Shown in pieces: positions 1 to 8,326 of a stretch of 64,000 nucleotides of DNA. Both the position numbers and the translations under genes were made by a program. Positions within the stretch are counted from its first letter, which is position 1. Each line of letters begins with the position of its first letter. The DNA comes from Chitinivorax tropicus (lineage in GTDB: Bacteria > Pseudomonadota > Gammaproteobacteria > Burkholderiales > SCOH01): NCBI RefSeq assembly GCF_014202905.1, contig NZ_JACHHY010000007.1, forward strand, positions 1 through 64,000, read 5' to 3'. Below the pieces are notes generated by a model. The model worked only from the letters and a program-made list of their open reading frames with translations. It made no database searches and had not been told where the DNA came from.

Positions 1-48
1 TTTCAGGATGCCAATGATCTGGACTTCGTTGAATCTCGCCTTGCGCAT
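1..48 (-). mobile_element. IS3-family transposase OrfA, N-terminal fragment at window edge
   Basis: Read on the minus strand, the first 48 bases encode MRKARFNEVQIIGILK, the characteristic opening of IS3-family OrfA proteins (helix-turn-helix subunit that binds the IS ends). An AGGAG ribosome site lies seven bases before the ATG at 48. The rest of the element lies left of the window, so I cannot tell whether it is intact. Its terminal inverted repeat should lie between 49 and the sugar transferase stop at 184, but I could not delimit it without the other end. The element abuts a polysaccharide gene cluster. Confidence 0.8.
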
Positions 49-183
49 GTGAGCTCCTATCGCCCTCCATGCTAACTAATTCTTGGTATACCGTGATGGG
101 GAAAGGTCAGTGTAGGAACCTTATTCTTGCAGGTTTGCACTCCTTCCATCTTCCCCTTTCTGCAAAACGTCAACAGCACCCAG

Positions 184-768
184 TCAGCGTCTGGGGTGAT
201 CACCGGTTGATACGGCTGGCCGTACTCGATCCCCTAGCCCCTTGCCGGTTGCTGTCATCAAAATGTAGCGGAAGTAATTGGATAAAGTCAGCGTGCTGAG
301 CATTTCGGCATCGACTTTAGCAAGCAGTTGAGGGGTAGACATATCAATGGCTTGCACTTGAGCCAATCCTGTAATTCCTGGCCTTGCTGCAAATACTTCA
401 AGTTGGTCCCTGGCTTCAATCAGCTCGACTTGATTGAACAGACAAGGCCGTGGCCCCACTAGGCTCATCTCGCCTTTCAGTACGTTCCACAGTTGTGGCA
501 ATTCATCCAGTTTGCTTTTACGCAGGAACCGCCCAAATGGCGTGATTGCATTGGCATGCACCAGATGTGTTGCGACAGAGGCGGTATCTGCGCGCATGGT
601 TCTGAATTTGATGAGGTTGAAAGCTTGCTTGTCTTTCCCAACACGTTGTTGGATGAATAAGGGTGAGCCAGTGTCAAACAGGCCGATCATATACAGCACG
701 GCCATCACTGGCGAGGCCAGCACCAAACCCAATCCTGCCAATAAAAGATCCAGAAAACGCAACATCAA
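184..768 (-). CDS. Bacterial sugar transferase (PglC/WcaJ-like phosphoglycosyl transferase)
   Basis: The 194-aa protein would transfer a sugar-1-phosphate from a nucleotide sugar to undecaprenyl phosphate at the inner membrane, starting assembly of a surface glycan repeat unit. It has one N-terminal hydrophobic re-entrant helix (about residues 3-27), the family motif KFRTM, the catalytic Asp-Glu in LDELPQL and the SLVGPRP block. It is the short form, without the multi-membrane N-terminal domain of WcaJ/WbaP. Its ATG overlaps the stop of the upstream epimerase gene (ATGA), so the two are probably co-translated. The substrate sugar cannot be read from the sequence. Confidence 0.9.
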   Translation of the reverse strand: MMLRFLDLLLAGLGLVLASPVMAVLYMIGLFDTGSPLFIQQRVGKDKQAFNLIKFRTMRADTASVATHLVHANAITPFGRFLRKSKLDELPQLWNVLKGEMSLVGPRPCLFNQVELIEARDQLEVFAARPGITGLAQVQAIDMSTPQLLAKVDAEMLSTLTLSNYFRYILMTATGKGLGDRVRPAVSTGDHPRR

Positions 769-1706
769 TATTTACCCTCACGCTGTCGATACCACTCAGC
801 CGTAGCGGCAAGCCCCTCTGCCATGCTGAATGGCGGTGACCACCCAAGCTCGCGTTGAATCGGCGCGATATCGACAGCTAACGATCCGATCAATCGGTCG
901 ACTGCGGCGCGCTTACCAAGCAAACTGCCCGCCCATTTCATCCATTGTACTGGGATGGGCATCAGATGGGCGGAATGCCCCATTGCGGTGGATATCCGAC
1001 GAATCAATTCTGGTGTGGAAACATCGTCACCATCACTCAGCAGGTAAGTCTTGCCTGCTGCTGCTGGGTGTGTCATGCAAATTTGAATAGCATGGATGAG
1101 GTTGCCGACATAGATCAAGCTGCGGCGGTTGCAAATGGTACCAAATGGCAGTGGTAGCCGCCTCTCTACGGTCTGTAGCAGGCGGAGGAAATTGCCTTTG
1201 ACGCCTGGGCCGTAGACAAGTGGTGGGCGCAGGATCACTACCTCCATGTCTGTCTCTGCGGCGATTTGCATCAGACCTTGCTCGGCTTTCCATTTTGATA
1301 TCGCGTACGCATCAGTTGGATCAGCCAGGTCATCTGCGCAATAAGGCTGATCTCTTCCCTCGCCCAACACTTTTATCGAACTGAGAAAAATAAAGCGCTT
1401 CACGCCGGAGGCGGCACATTGGCGAGCCAGATTCAATGTGCCCAGTGTGTTGGCCAAGTGATAGGCGGCCTGCGATTCAGCTTGGCCCGATGAATCTGGC
1501 ACTTTTGCAGCGGTATGGATGACAATAGCGATGTCTCTGGAAAGCACTTGGCTCCAATCCGTGGTGGCGTCCATCTCGCCTACTGCGATTTCTCCTGCTC
1601 TCGCATTGGCCCGCGTTGATCGGATAACCTTAAAACCAACTTCGTCTAGCTTTTTGCCCAGCGCGATGGCAACAAACCCCCGCGCCCCAGTAATCAGCGC
1701 ATTCAA
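765..1706 (-). CDS. NAD-dependent epimerase/dehydratase (extended SDR)
   Basis: The 313-aa protein is an extended short-chain dehydrogenase acting on a nucleotide sugar or lipid-linked sugar. It has an N-terminal Rossmann glycine motif (GARGFVA, residues 7-13), a Ser-Ser-Ile active-site strand and the catalytic Tyr-x3-Lys in YAISKWKAE. The position between a GT2 glycosyltransferase and a sugar transferase, with four-base overlaps at both ends, suggests it supplies or modifies the first sugar, for example as a 4-epimerase or 4-ketoreductase. The exact reaction is inference. Confidence 0.85.
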   Translation of the reverse strand: MNALITGARGFVAIALGKKLDEVGFKVIRSTRANARAGEIAVGEMDATTDWSQVLSRDIAIVIHTAAKVPDSSGQAESQAAYHLANTLGTLNLARQCAASGVKRFIFLSSIKVLGEGRDQPYCADDLADPTDAYAISKWKAEQGLMQIAAETDMEVVILRPPLVYGPGVKGNFLRLLQTVERRLPLPFGTICNRRSLIYVGNLIHAIQICMTHPAAAGKTYLLSDGDDVSTPELIRRISTAMGHSAHLMPIPVQWMKWAGSLLGKRAAVDRLIGSLAVDIAPIQRELGWSPPFSMAEGLAATAEWYRQREGKY

Positions 1707-2467
1707 CTTTTTCCCCTCAGATCCGCCGACGGGATGTTTGGTAAACGCCCACCATGTTTATAGAAGAAACGCATCATGCTGGTGATATGCCAGTATAGGT
1801 AACGGAATTTTCTCCTGCTGTCTCGTTGCGCCTCATGGATGATGGAAACCTTTGGGCAAGCAACAATTCTGATCTTTTGCTTCCACGCTCGGACGCAAAT
1901 ATCGACATCTTCGTAATAGAGGAAAAAAGCTTCGTCAAACCCTTTCAAACGAGCAAATGTATCATTTTTGAACAGCATGAACATGCCAGCCGCCCATTCG
2001 GGGAAGAATGCCGCCTGCCCAGGCTGAGCATGGTAACGTCCATCTGGACCACCTACTGCTTTGGACAGCAGCATCCAAGGCGTTGGAAAGCGTCGTAGAC
2101 TGTCCTCCATCTGTCCCTTTCCTGACAATACCAACGGTACGCCCAGGCCCGCCCCCAAGCTGTCCATGGTCGCCAACAGGGTTGGAAAAGGATTGCCAGA
2201 CAGGTGTACATCCGGATTGATCGGACAGAAGAAATGTAGCCTAGGGTCATTCTCAATGTGCCTGAAAGCTGCATTATGATTCGCCCCAAAACCTTTTGGG
2301 GATTCGTTCTGAATCAATAACACTCGCGCATCATCTGGCAATGCCAGCGTTTCAGGAACATTCAATGTGACAATCACCAGACCGACTTCTTTGCAATCCA
2401 GAAGCTCGGCTACCAGCGGGGGGATCATGGCGGCATGTCCATGGGAGATGATTGAGAGGGCGATCAA
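1703..2467 (-). CDS. Glycosyltransferase family 2 (rhamnosyltransferase-like)
   Basis: The 254-aa protein has a GT-A fold pattern: an N-terminal nucleotide-binding strand, the NHNAAFRH block, and a DEAFFLYYEDVD stretch typical of WbbL-type rhamnosyltransferases. It would add a sugar to a lipid-linked precursor on the cytoplasmic face of the inner membrane. No membrane helices are obvious. It is the first of three overlapping minus-strand genes ending near an IS3 element. The rhamnose assignment rests on family resemblance only. Confidence 0.8.
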   Translation of the reverse strand: MIALSIISHGHAAMIPPLVAELLDCKEVGLVIVTLNVPETLALPDDARVLLIQNESPKGFGANHNAAFRHIENDPRLHFFCPINPDVHLSGNPFPTLLATMDSLGAGLGVPLVLSGKGQMEDSLRRFPTPWMLLSKAVGGPDGRYHAQPGQAAFFPEWAAGMFMLFKNDTFARLKGFDEAFFLYYEDVDICVRAWKQKIRIVACPKVSIIHEAQRDSRRKFRYLYWHITSMMRFFYKHGGRLPNIPSADLRGKS

Positions 2468-2598
2468 GATTTACTAATTTTTATGGTCAACGTCAATTTG
2501 CGGCAATTTACACGCTAAGGCAGCTCCGCACAAATCCCCCATTGGGTAAATGTCCCATCACTATATTGTCCAACATCCGAAAGATCATGAGCGGACTT

Positions 2599-4050
2599 TT
2601 AGAAGTCGCTCTTGGCTTTGTTCTGATCTTTGTCTTGTTGCAAAATCCGGCGAATCTCGCGCAATCTTGCTTCAAGGGCGGATTGCAGGTAGAAATTGCC
2701 TTTGGCGTTGTCCATGGCGATCTTGAGTTGGGTCTGGGTTTCCATTGGATTGCCCCGTAGCCAGAAATATTCCGCCAGCGCTTGGTGTTCGCGGGCGTTG
2801 TCTTTCAGTGCTTCATAGGCTCTGGCGCGGAGGTGGTATAGCCGGGCATCGCCGGGTGTCAGGCTATGCTGTTCATTGATCTTGTCCAAGGCTGACTGGG
2901 CTTGGTCTTGTCGTAACAGGGCCTCGATACTGCCGAGGGATAAGCCCGGGTTGCCTGGGTAGTGTTGTAGTGCTTCCTGATAGATTTTCCCGGCTTTGGC
3001 AGGTTGATTCAGCGCCAGCTGGATATCTCCTGCCAATGTTTCCAGCATGGGGTGCTGCCACCGTTTTCGCGCTTTGTTGATTTCGAGCTGCGCACGCTCG
3101 TATTGGCGGTCTTTCAGTAAGGCAAAGGCCAATCCATAGCGGTAGGCGATTTCCTGGGTGTATTTCTTCTCCGCCAAGGCGTAATCGTAATATTGTACGC
3201 TGGCTTTTCCACCATTTTGCATGACCCGCAGTTTTTCCCGGATCAGCAAGAAGTCTGTACTGTCAGGAATTTGCCGATATGGCAGCAGATCGACCCGGCT
3301 TTGGGTGTCAGCCACGCGCTCGGTGGTCAATGGGTGGCTTCTCAAATAGGGTAGCGCGTTGTTGTCCAGCAGTGAGTAGGCTTTTTGCATGCGCTCAAGA
3401 AAGCGTGGCATGGCACGCGCGTCGAAGCCGGCTTTGCTCAATGTCTGCAGGCCCAACCGGTCTGCCTCTCGCTCGTGGTCGCGGCTGTAGGCCAACGTGG
3501 CGGAGGCTCCCAGTGCCTGAGTTGCGGCGAGCACGCCCATGCCTGGGTCGGAATTGGTGGTGCTGCGGGCCGATAAGATGGCCAGTGCCATAGCGGCCAG
3601 TAAGGGCACTGATAGCTTGCTCTGTACTTCCGCCCGCCGGGCCAGGTGGTGCTGGGTGACGTGGGCTATTTCGTGTCCGATGACGCCAGCCAGCTCGGAT
3701 TCGCTTTGAGCTGTCAGGAAAATGCCGGCATGGATGCCAATGAAGCCACCGGGCATGGCGAATGCGTTGATACTCTTGTCGTTGACCACGAAGAATTCGA
3801 ATGGAATGGTCGGGTCTTGGCTGGATGCGGCCAGTTTGTAGCCAACGCTGTTGATGTAAGCCATGATATCCGGGTCATCCAGATACTCGTCACTGGCGCG
3901 GATTTCACGCATGATGCTCTCCCCAATCGACCGCTCCTGCTGCATGGAGAGGGTGGATTGGGAGGAGTCGCCAAGATCCGGCAGGCCGTCAGCCATGACA
4001 GTCTGCCAGCTGAAGCACGCCAGTACGATAAGGGAAGTCAGAGATCGCAT
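2599..4050 (-). CDS. bepA: M48 family periplasmic metalloprotease with TPR tail (BepA/YfgC-like)
   Basis: The 483-aa protein begins with a signal peptide (residues 1-20, MRSLTSLIVLACFSWQTVMA). It has a zinc-protease HEIAH motif at residues 126-130 and a helical TPR-like C-terminal half of about 200 residues. BepA degrades or chaperones stalled outer-membrane proteins such as LptD at the BAM complex. I chose the ATG at 4050 rather than the longer frame start at 4098 because it places the signal peptide at the N-terminus. The gene is divergent from moaC. Confidence 0.9.
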   Translation of the reverse strand: MRSLTSLIVLACFSWQTVMADGLPDLGDSSQSTLSMQQERSIGESIMREIRASDEYLDDPDIMAYINSVGYKLAASSQDPTIPFEFFVVNDKSINAFAMPGGFIGIHAGIFLTAQSESELAGVIGHEIAHVTQHHLARRAEVQSKLSVPLLAAMALAILSARSTTNSDPGMGVLAATQALGASATLAYSRDHEREADRLGLQTLSKAGFDARAMPRFLERMQKAYSLLDNNALPYLRSHPLTTERVADTQSRVDLLPYRQIPDSTDFLLIREKLRVMQNGGKASVQYYDYALAEKKYTQEIAYRYGLAFALLKDRQYERAQLEINKARKRWQHPMLETLAGDIQLALNQPAKAGKIYQEALQHYPGNPGLSLGSIEALLRQDQAQSALDKINEQHSLTPGDARLYHLRARAYEALKDNAREHQALAEYFWLRGNPMETQTQLKIAMDNAKGNFYLQSALEARLREIRRILQQDKDQNKAKSDF

Positions 4051-4225
4051 GATGCTATGATAACGATTTTGGCTGTGGGTTCCGAGTCCATCTGTCACAG
4101 TCCGCCCCGGTTTTCGCTGGCATGCCGACCGTTTTGGCGGGTATCACCGGGAATCTGATCAGGAACAAGGTTGTCTCTGGATGAACCATGCCATATTAAC
4201 TGCCAGCATGCCCAGGAAACAGATC

Positions 4226-4702
4226 ATGAGCCAGGAATTTACACATTTTGACGCAACCGGCCAGGCCCATATGGTGGATGTGGCCAGCAAACAAGAAACG
4301 CATCGGGTGGCCCGGGCGGGTGGGCGGATCGTGATGCTGCCCGCCACGTTGCAGAAGATCCAGCAGGGTGATCATAAAAAAGGTGATGTACTGGGTATCG
4401 CCAGAATCGCCGCCATCCAGGCAAGCAAACGCACAGGGGATTTGATCCCGTTGTGTCACCCGATCCCCCTCACTCATGTAGCTGTTCAATTTGAGGTGGA
4501 TGAACCCAGCTCTGCCGTGTTGTGTGAGGTAACCGCTGAGACAGTGGGGCGTACCGGGGTGGAGATGGAAGCCCTGACTGCTTGCAGCGTGGCGCTGTTG
4601 ACTATCTATGATATGTGCAAGGCGGTTGATCGCGGCATGCAGATCGACGCGGTACGGCTGCTGGAAAAGCGGGGTGGCAAGTCGGGCGATTGGATGGCGT
4701 AG
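4226..4702 (+). CDS. moaC: Cyclic pyranopterin monophosphate synthase MoaC
   Basis: The 158-aa protein converts the MoaA product 3',8-cyclo-GTP to cyclic pyranopterin monophosphate in molybdenum cofactor synthesis. It shows the family blocks [14 protein letters not shown] near the N-terminus, [13 protein letters not shown], and [20 protein letters not shown]. The ATG at 4226 is preceded by AGGAA at good spacing and gives the usual family length; an in-frame start at 4181 would add 15 non-conserved residues. The convergent neighbour is a MoeB-type enzyme of the same pathway. Confidence 0.95.
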   Translation: MSQEFTHFDATGQAHMVDVASKQETHRVARAGGRIVMLPATLQKIQQGDHKKGDVLGIARIAAIQASKRTGDLIPLCHPIPLTHVAVQFEVDEPSSAVLCEVTAETVGRTGVEMEALTACSVALLTIYDMCKAVDRGMQIDAVRLLEKRGGKSGDWMA

Positions 4703-4802
4703 GTTCGCTACGTCATCTTGTCTGGGGATGCCGCTGGGGACAGGATTTTTCAAACCTGTCAGCAGCGCCAGATGCTTGATGGCGCACGGTGGTGCGCTCA
4801 GG

Positions 4803-5567
4803 TCAATTAGGGGTTGCTTGTCGGCGCTGGCAATGTAGGCAGGCTGGGTCTTGCTTGAAACGCATCTCACGCCAGGTCATGCTCCGCCCGTCCAATAACA
4901 GCAATCGACCGGCCAGTGTTTCTCCGTATGGAATCAATAACTTCAATGCTTCCGCAGCTTGCATGCTGCCGATGATGCCGACCAGTGGTGCGAAGACGCC
5001 GAACAGGGCGCAGGGGCCATCGTTGGCGTCACCCGTGTCTGGGAATAGGCAGTGATAGCATGGGGCTTGCGCCTGCCGGAGGTCAAAGACGCTGATCTGG
5101 CCATCGAACCGGACAGCTGCGCCTGACACCAATGGCTTTTTGAACTCACTGCAGGCGGCGTTTACCGCGTGGCGCGTGTCGAAATTGTCACAGCAATCCA
5201 GTACCACATCCGCTCCGGCGACCAGCGCCCGTAAATCATCTCCTGCCACGCGCTCTTGAATGGCCGTGACCTGGCAATCCGGGTTGATCTGTGCCAGCCG
5301 TGCTTTGATCGACAACGCCTTGTTCTGCCCGATACTGGACAGTGAGTGGGCTACCTGCCGTTGCAGATTGGTGGCATCGACAGTGTCATGGTCGCATACC
5401 GTCAGCTGGCCGACGCCAGCGGAGCCCAGATACAACGCGGCAGGTGAGCCCAGCCCACCCGCACCAATCATCAAAACTTTGGCATTCAGCAGATTCTGCT
5501 GGCCTTCCACCCCGATTTCATCCAGCAGGATGTGTCGGGAATAACGAAGCAGTTGGTCATCATTCAT
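4803..5567 (-). CDS. moeB: HesA/MoeB/ThiF family adenylyltransferase
   Basis: The 254-aa protein adenylates the C-terminal glycine of a small sulfur carrier (MoaD or ThiS) in the cytoplasm. Visible features are the family opening LLRYSRHILLDEIGVEG, the nucleotide loop GAGGLGSP, a central Asp region (VLDCCDNFDTRHAVN), and two zinc-binding Cys-x2-Cys pairs, CYHC and CLHC. The start at 5567 matches the family N-terminus. The nearby moaC favours MoeB, but ThiF is hard to exclude without a phylogeny. No rhodanese domain is present. Confidence 0.88.
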   Translation of the reverse strand: MNDDQLLRYSRHILLDEIGVEGQQNLLNAKVLMIGAGGLGSPAALYLGSAGVGQLTVCDHDTVDATNLQRQVAHSLSSIGQNKALSIKARLAQINPDCQVTAIQERVAGDDLRALVAGADVVLDCCDNFDTRHAVNAACSEFKKPLVSGAAVRFDGQISVFDLRQAQAPCYHCLFPDTGDANDGPCALFGVFAPLVGIIGSMQAAEALKLLIPYGETLAGRLLLLDGRSMTWREMRFKQDPACLHCQRRQATPN

Positions 5568-5616
5568 GGTGGCAGTGTAGCAGGCAGCGAACTGCTTGAG
5601 CATGATCTTGCGCAAC

Positions 5617-6093
5617 TCAGGCGTGGCCCAATGGTAAAGGGGCGCTACGTTTGACTGGTTCCAGCGCAATGGTGGATTTGACGCTGCGCACGCTGGGCAC
5701 GCACATCAAGGTATGCATCACAAACCGCGACAGTGAGGGTAGATCAGGCACCTGCACCCGTAGCCAGTAGTCGGCCTCACCTGACACCGCATAGGCTTCC
5801 AGCACTTCGGGCAGGTCTGCCACTGCACTGGCGAAATCACGCACCACGGCCTCGCCGTGATGATCGAGAAAGACATTGATGAACGCCAGAACGGACAGCC
5901 CTAAGCGCTCAGGGCGCAGATTGACACGGTAGCTGTCGATGACCCCGGCCTCTTCCAGACGCTGGATGCGCCTGCCGATCTGAGAGGGTGATAGCGGAAT
6001 GGTCTGCGATAGCTTCTGGTGTGTGCTGCGCGCGTCATGTTGTAGGGCATCGAGGATCTGGACATCAAAACGGTCAAAGTTGATGCTGCTCAT
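5617..6093 (-). CDS. Lrp/AsnC family transcriptional regulator
   Basis: The 158-aa protein has an N-terminal winged helix-turn-helix (LSQTIPLSPSQIGRRIQRLEEAGVI, residues roughly 29-53) and a C-terminal RAM ligand-binding domain containing VSGEADYWLRV. Proteins of this size sense amino acids. It is divergent from phhA and the shared region holds an AT-rich perfect palindrome (6124-6137), so it is a reasonable regulator of phenylalanine hydroxylation. That function is inference. The ATG at 6093 is preferred over one three codons upstream because it matches the family start. Confidence 0.92.
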   Translation of the reverse strand: MSSINFDRFDVQILDALQHDARSTHQKLSQTIPLSPSQIGRRIQRLEEAGVIDSYRVNLRPERLGLSVLAFINVFLDHHGEAVVRDFASAVADLPEVLEAYAVSGEADYWLRVQVPDLPSLSRFVMHTLMCVPSVRSVKSTIALEPVKRSAPLPLGHA

Positions 6094-6123
6094 TATCTGC
6101 ATTTGTTGTGGTCATGATGCGTC

Positions 6124-6137
6124 AATTATGCATAATT
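6124..6137. promoter_or_regulatory. 14-bp perfect palindrome, candidate Lrp-type operator
   Basis: AATTATGCATAATT is a perfect palindrome in the 133-base gap between the divergent Lrp-type regulator and phhA. It is followed by further AT-rich half-site-like sequence (TTTATGATATTTATGC). Position and base composition fit an autoregulatory operator, but no binding is shown. Confidence 0.4.
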
Positions 6138-6226
6138 TATGATATTTATGCGAATATTGCGGCCAATCCGCATGGCGGTAAGCGTAGACTGTGCAGCCTC
6201 AATCATTGCAGGACGCGAGGCACGTC

Positions 6227-7117
6227 ATGGATACGCATCAGCCTTACATCATTCCCGACATCACCATCCGGAAAAACGACGGCCTGGCCCATGCTGCGGA
6301 CTACACCATGCCGCAGCCACTCGATCGCTACACCGCTGACGATCACGCTGTGTGGTGCTTGTTGTATGAACGCCAAATGGCGCTGCTGCCTGGGCGGGTG
6401 TGTGATGAGTTTCTGGTGGGGCTGGCGCAGATCGAGCTGGCATGTGATCGAGTGCCCATATTTGAGGAGTTGAATGTCCGGCTGAGGGCTGCAACAGGCT
6501 GGCAGATTGTGGCGGTGCATGGCTTGATCCCTGATGATGTCTTTTTCGAGCACTTGGCCAATCGTCGGTTTCCAGTCACCTGGTGGTTGCGTGAGCGCCA
6601 CCAGATCGATTATCTACAAGAGCCGGATATCTTTCATGACCTGTTCGGCCATGTGCCGCTGCTGATGAATCCTGTGTTTGCCGACTATCTGCAAGCCTAT
6701 GGCCGGGGTGGCATGAAAGCCAAGGCACTGGGTGCATTGCCGATGCTGGCCCGCCTATACTGGTATACCGTCGAATTTGGCTTGCTGAAGACTGCGGAAG
6801 GCTTGCGGATCTATGGTGCGGGTATTGTGTCCAGCAAGTCTGAGTCGATCCATAGCCTGGAAAGCACCAGCCCGAACCGCGTCGGTTTTGATCTGGAGCG
6901 GATCATGCGGACTCGTTATCGCATCGACACCTTTCAGCAGACATATTTTGTCATTGACAGCTTTGAGCAATTGTTTACGGCCACTGCGCCGGATTTCACC
7001 ACAATCTATCAGTCTTTGCTGAGCCAGCCAGTCTTGGGTGCAGGCGCGCTGACCGAGGGGGATTGCATATTACAGCGAGGTGATCAACAGGGCTGGGTGG
7101 TGACGGGGGACGTGTAG
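6227..7117 (+). CDS. phhA: Phenylalanine 4-monooxygenase (tetrahydropterin-dependent)
   Basis: The 296-aa enzyme hydroxylates phenylalanine to tyrosine using iron, O2 and a tetrahydropterin. The iron ligands are visible as His137 and His142 (FHDLFGH) and Glu183 (YTVEFGL). Length and spacing closely match the Chromobacterium violaceum enzyme (ligands 138, 143 and 184). The ATG at 6227 follows a GAGG ribosome site. It is the first gene of a run with phhB and a dihydropteridine-reductase-like SDR, and it is divergent from an Lrp-type regulator. Confidence 0.96.
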   Translation: MDTHQPYIIPDITIRKNDGLAHAADYTMPQPLDRYTADDHAVWCLLYERQMALLPGRVCDEFLVGLAQIELACDRVPIFEELNVRLRAATGWQIVAVHGLIPDDVFFEHLANRRFPVTWWLRERHQIDYLQEPDIFHDLFGHVPLLMNPVFADYLQAYGRGGMKAKALGALPMLARLYWYTVEFGLLKTAEGLRIYGAGIVSSKSESIHSLESTSPNRVGFDLERIMRTRYRIDTFQQTYFVIDSFEQLFTATAPDFTTIYQSLLSQPVLGAGALTEGDCILQRGDQQGWVVTGDV

Positions 7118-7230
7118 ACTGGCTTGGGGCTTGGCTTGCCGCGCGGCTTGCAATGCCAGTATGCTCAACTTGATGTAGGCGCCAGCCTGTTTTGCTGGCA
7201 GGTTCTTTTTTGATGACGAGGGCTCAAATC

Positions 7231-7521
7231 ATGCTGGAACGACTGACACCCGAACAAAGCCAGCGGCTGGTCAGCGAGCTGCCTGGCTGGGCGCTGACCA
7301 ATGATGGCAAAGGCATGGTCAAACAATTTGTGTTTGCCGATTTCAAGGCTGCTTTTGCATTCATGACCCAGGTGGCATTGCAGGCAGAGGTGATGAACCA
7401 TCACCCTGAGTGGCGCAATGTCTATAACCGGGTCGAGATCGTCTTGACAACACATGACGTGGATGGCTTGTCCACGCGGGACAGGGATCTGGCTGATTAT
7501 ATCGAGCACATCACACGTTGA
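7231..7521 (+). CDS. phhB: Pterin-4a-carbinolamine dehydratase
   Basis: The 96-aa enzyme dehydrates the 4a-hydroxytetrahydropterin released by phenylalanine hydroxylase. The active-site signature [18 protein letters not shown] is present, followed by [12 protein letters not shown] chose the ATG at 7231, preceded by GAGG, because it aligns with the family N-terminus; an ATG at 7213 would add six residues. It lies 113 bases after phhA on the same strand, consistent with an operon. Confidence 0.93.
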   Translation: MLERLTPEQSQRLVSELPGWALTNDGKGMVKQFVFADFKAAFAFMTQVALQAEVMNHHPEWRNVYNRVEIVLTTHDVDGLSTRDRDLADYIEHITR

Positions 7522-7565
7522 GCGCCGATCGGCCATGAAGCCATGACTACGAAACGGAGATCCAA

Positions 7566-8267
7566 ATGAAGTCAACACTGACTGATAAGGTCATCGCCAT
7601 CCCGGGTGGCTTTGGCTACCTGGGCAGCGCGATTGCGCAGGTGTTGCTCGCTGCAGGGGCAAAAGTTGCCCTGATCGGCTTGGTGCGTGGCGAGCTGCCT
7701 GCGACCGAGGCCAACCTGCTCGCCCTGCCGGGGGTGGATTTGACCGACCTTGTTGCCAGTACTGCGGCATTCAAGCAAGTCGCCGCCCAGTTCGGTGGCT
7801 TGGATGGGGTGGTGAATGTGGCTGGGGGGTTTCGCTGGGAGCTGGTTAGAAGTGGTGATATTGCAAGCTGGGACGCCATGTACCAACAGAATGTCCGCAC
7901 CGCAGTGATTGCCTGCCAAGCCGCCTTGCCCTTGCTGCAAGCGCGTGGCATGGGACGGATCGTCAATATCGGCGCCAACGCGGCCACCAAGGCGGTTGCT
8001 GGCATGGGGGCTTATACAGCGTCCAAGTCAGGGGTGGCCAGGTTGACGGAAAGCCTGGCGGATGAGTTGAAATCGTCTGGTATCACCGTGAACGCGATTC
8101 TGCCTGCGATCATCGACACCCCTCAAAACCGTGTGGATATGCCCGACGCGGACTTCAGCCAATGGACCCCACCAGAATCGATCGCCCAGGTGATCGCTTT
8201 TCTGCTCTCTGATGAAGCACATGCCGTATCGGGAGCCTTGATCCCAGTGACCGGCGGACGCCCTTGA
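7566..8267 (+). CDS. SDR oxidoreductase resembling dihydropteridine reductase
   Basis: The 233-aa protein is a classical SDR with a glycine-rich dinucleotide loop near the N-terminus (GGFGYLGS) and a catalytic Tyr150-x3-Lys154. From Asp184 it reads DTPQNRVDMPDADFSQWTP, which closely resembles the corresponding stretch of animal dihydropteridine reductases as I remember it. The glycine loop style and 'VAGG' segment also fit that family. Located 44 bases after phhB, it probably regenerates tetrahydropterin from the quinonoid dihydro form with NAD(P)H. The substrate is inferred from motif and context; an ordinary SDR role remains possible. Confidence 0.75.
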   Translation: MKSTLTDKVIAIPGGFGYLGSAIAQVLLAAGAKVALIGLVRGELPATEANLLALPGVDLTDLVASTAAFKQVAAQFGGLDGVVNVAGGFRWELVRSGDIASWDAMYQQNVRTAVIACQAALPLLQARGMGRIVNIGANAATKAVAGMGAYTASKSGVARLTESLADELKSSGITVNAILPAIIDTPQNRVDMPDADFSQWTPPESIAQVIAFLLSDEAHAVSGALIPVTGGRP

Positions 8268-8326
8268 GCCACATTGACATTGTACCCCCGCACCTTGATT
8301 GGCCCAGTCAATGGGGGTGAAGGCGG

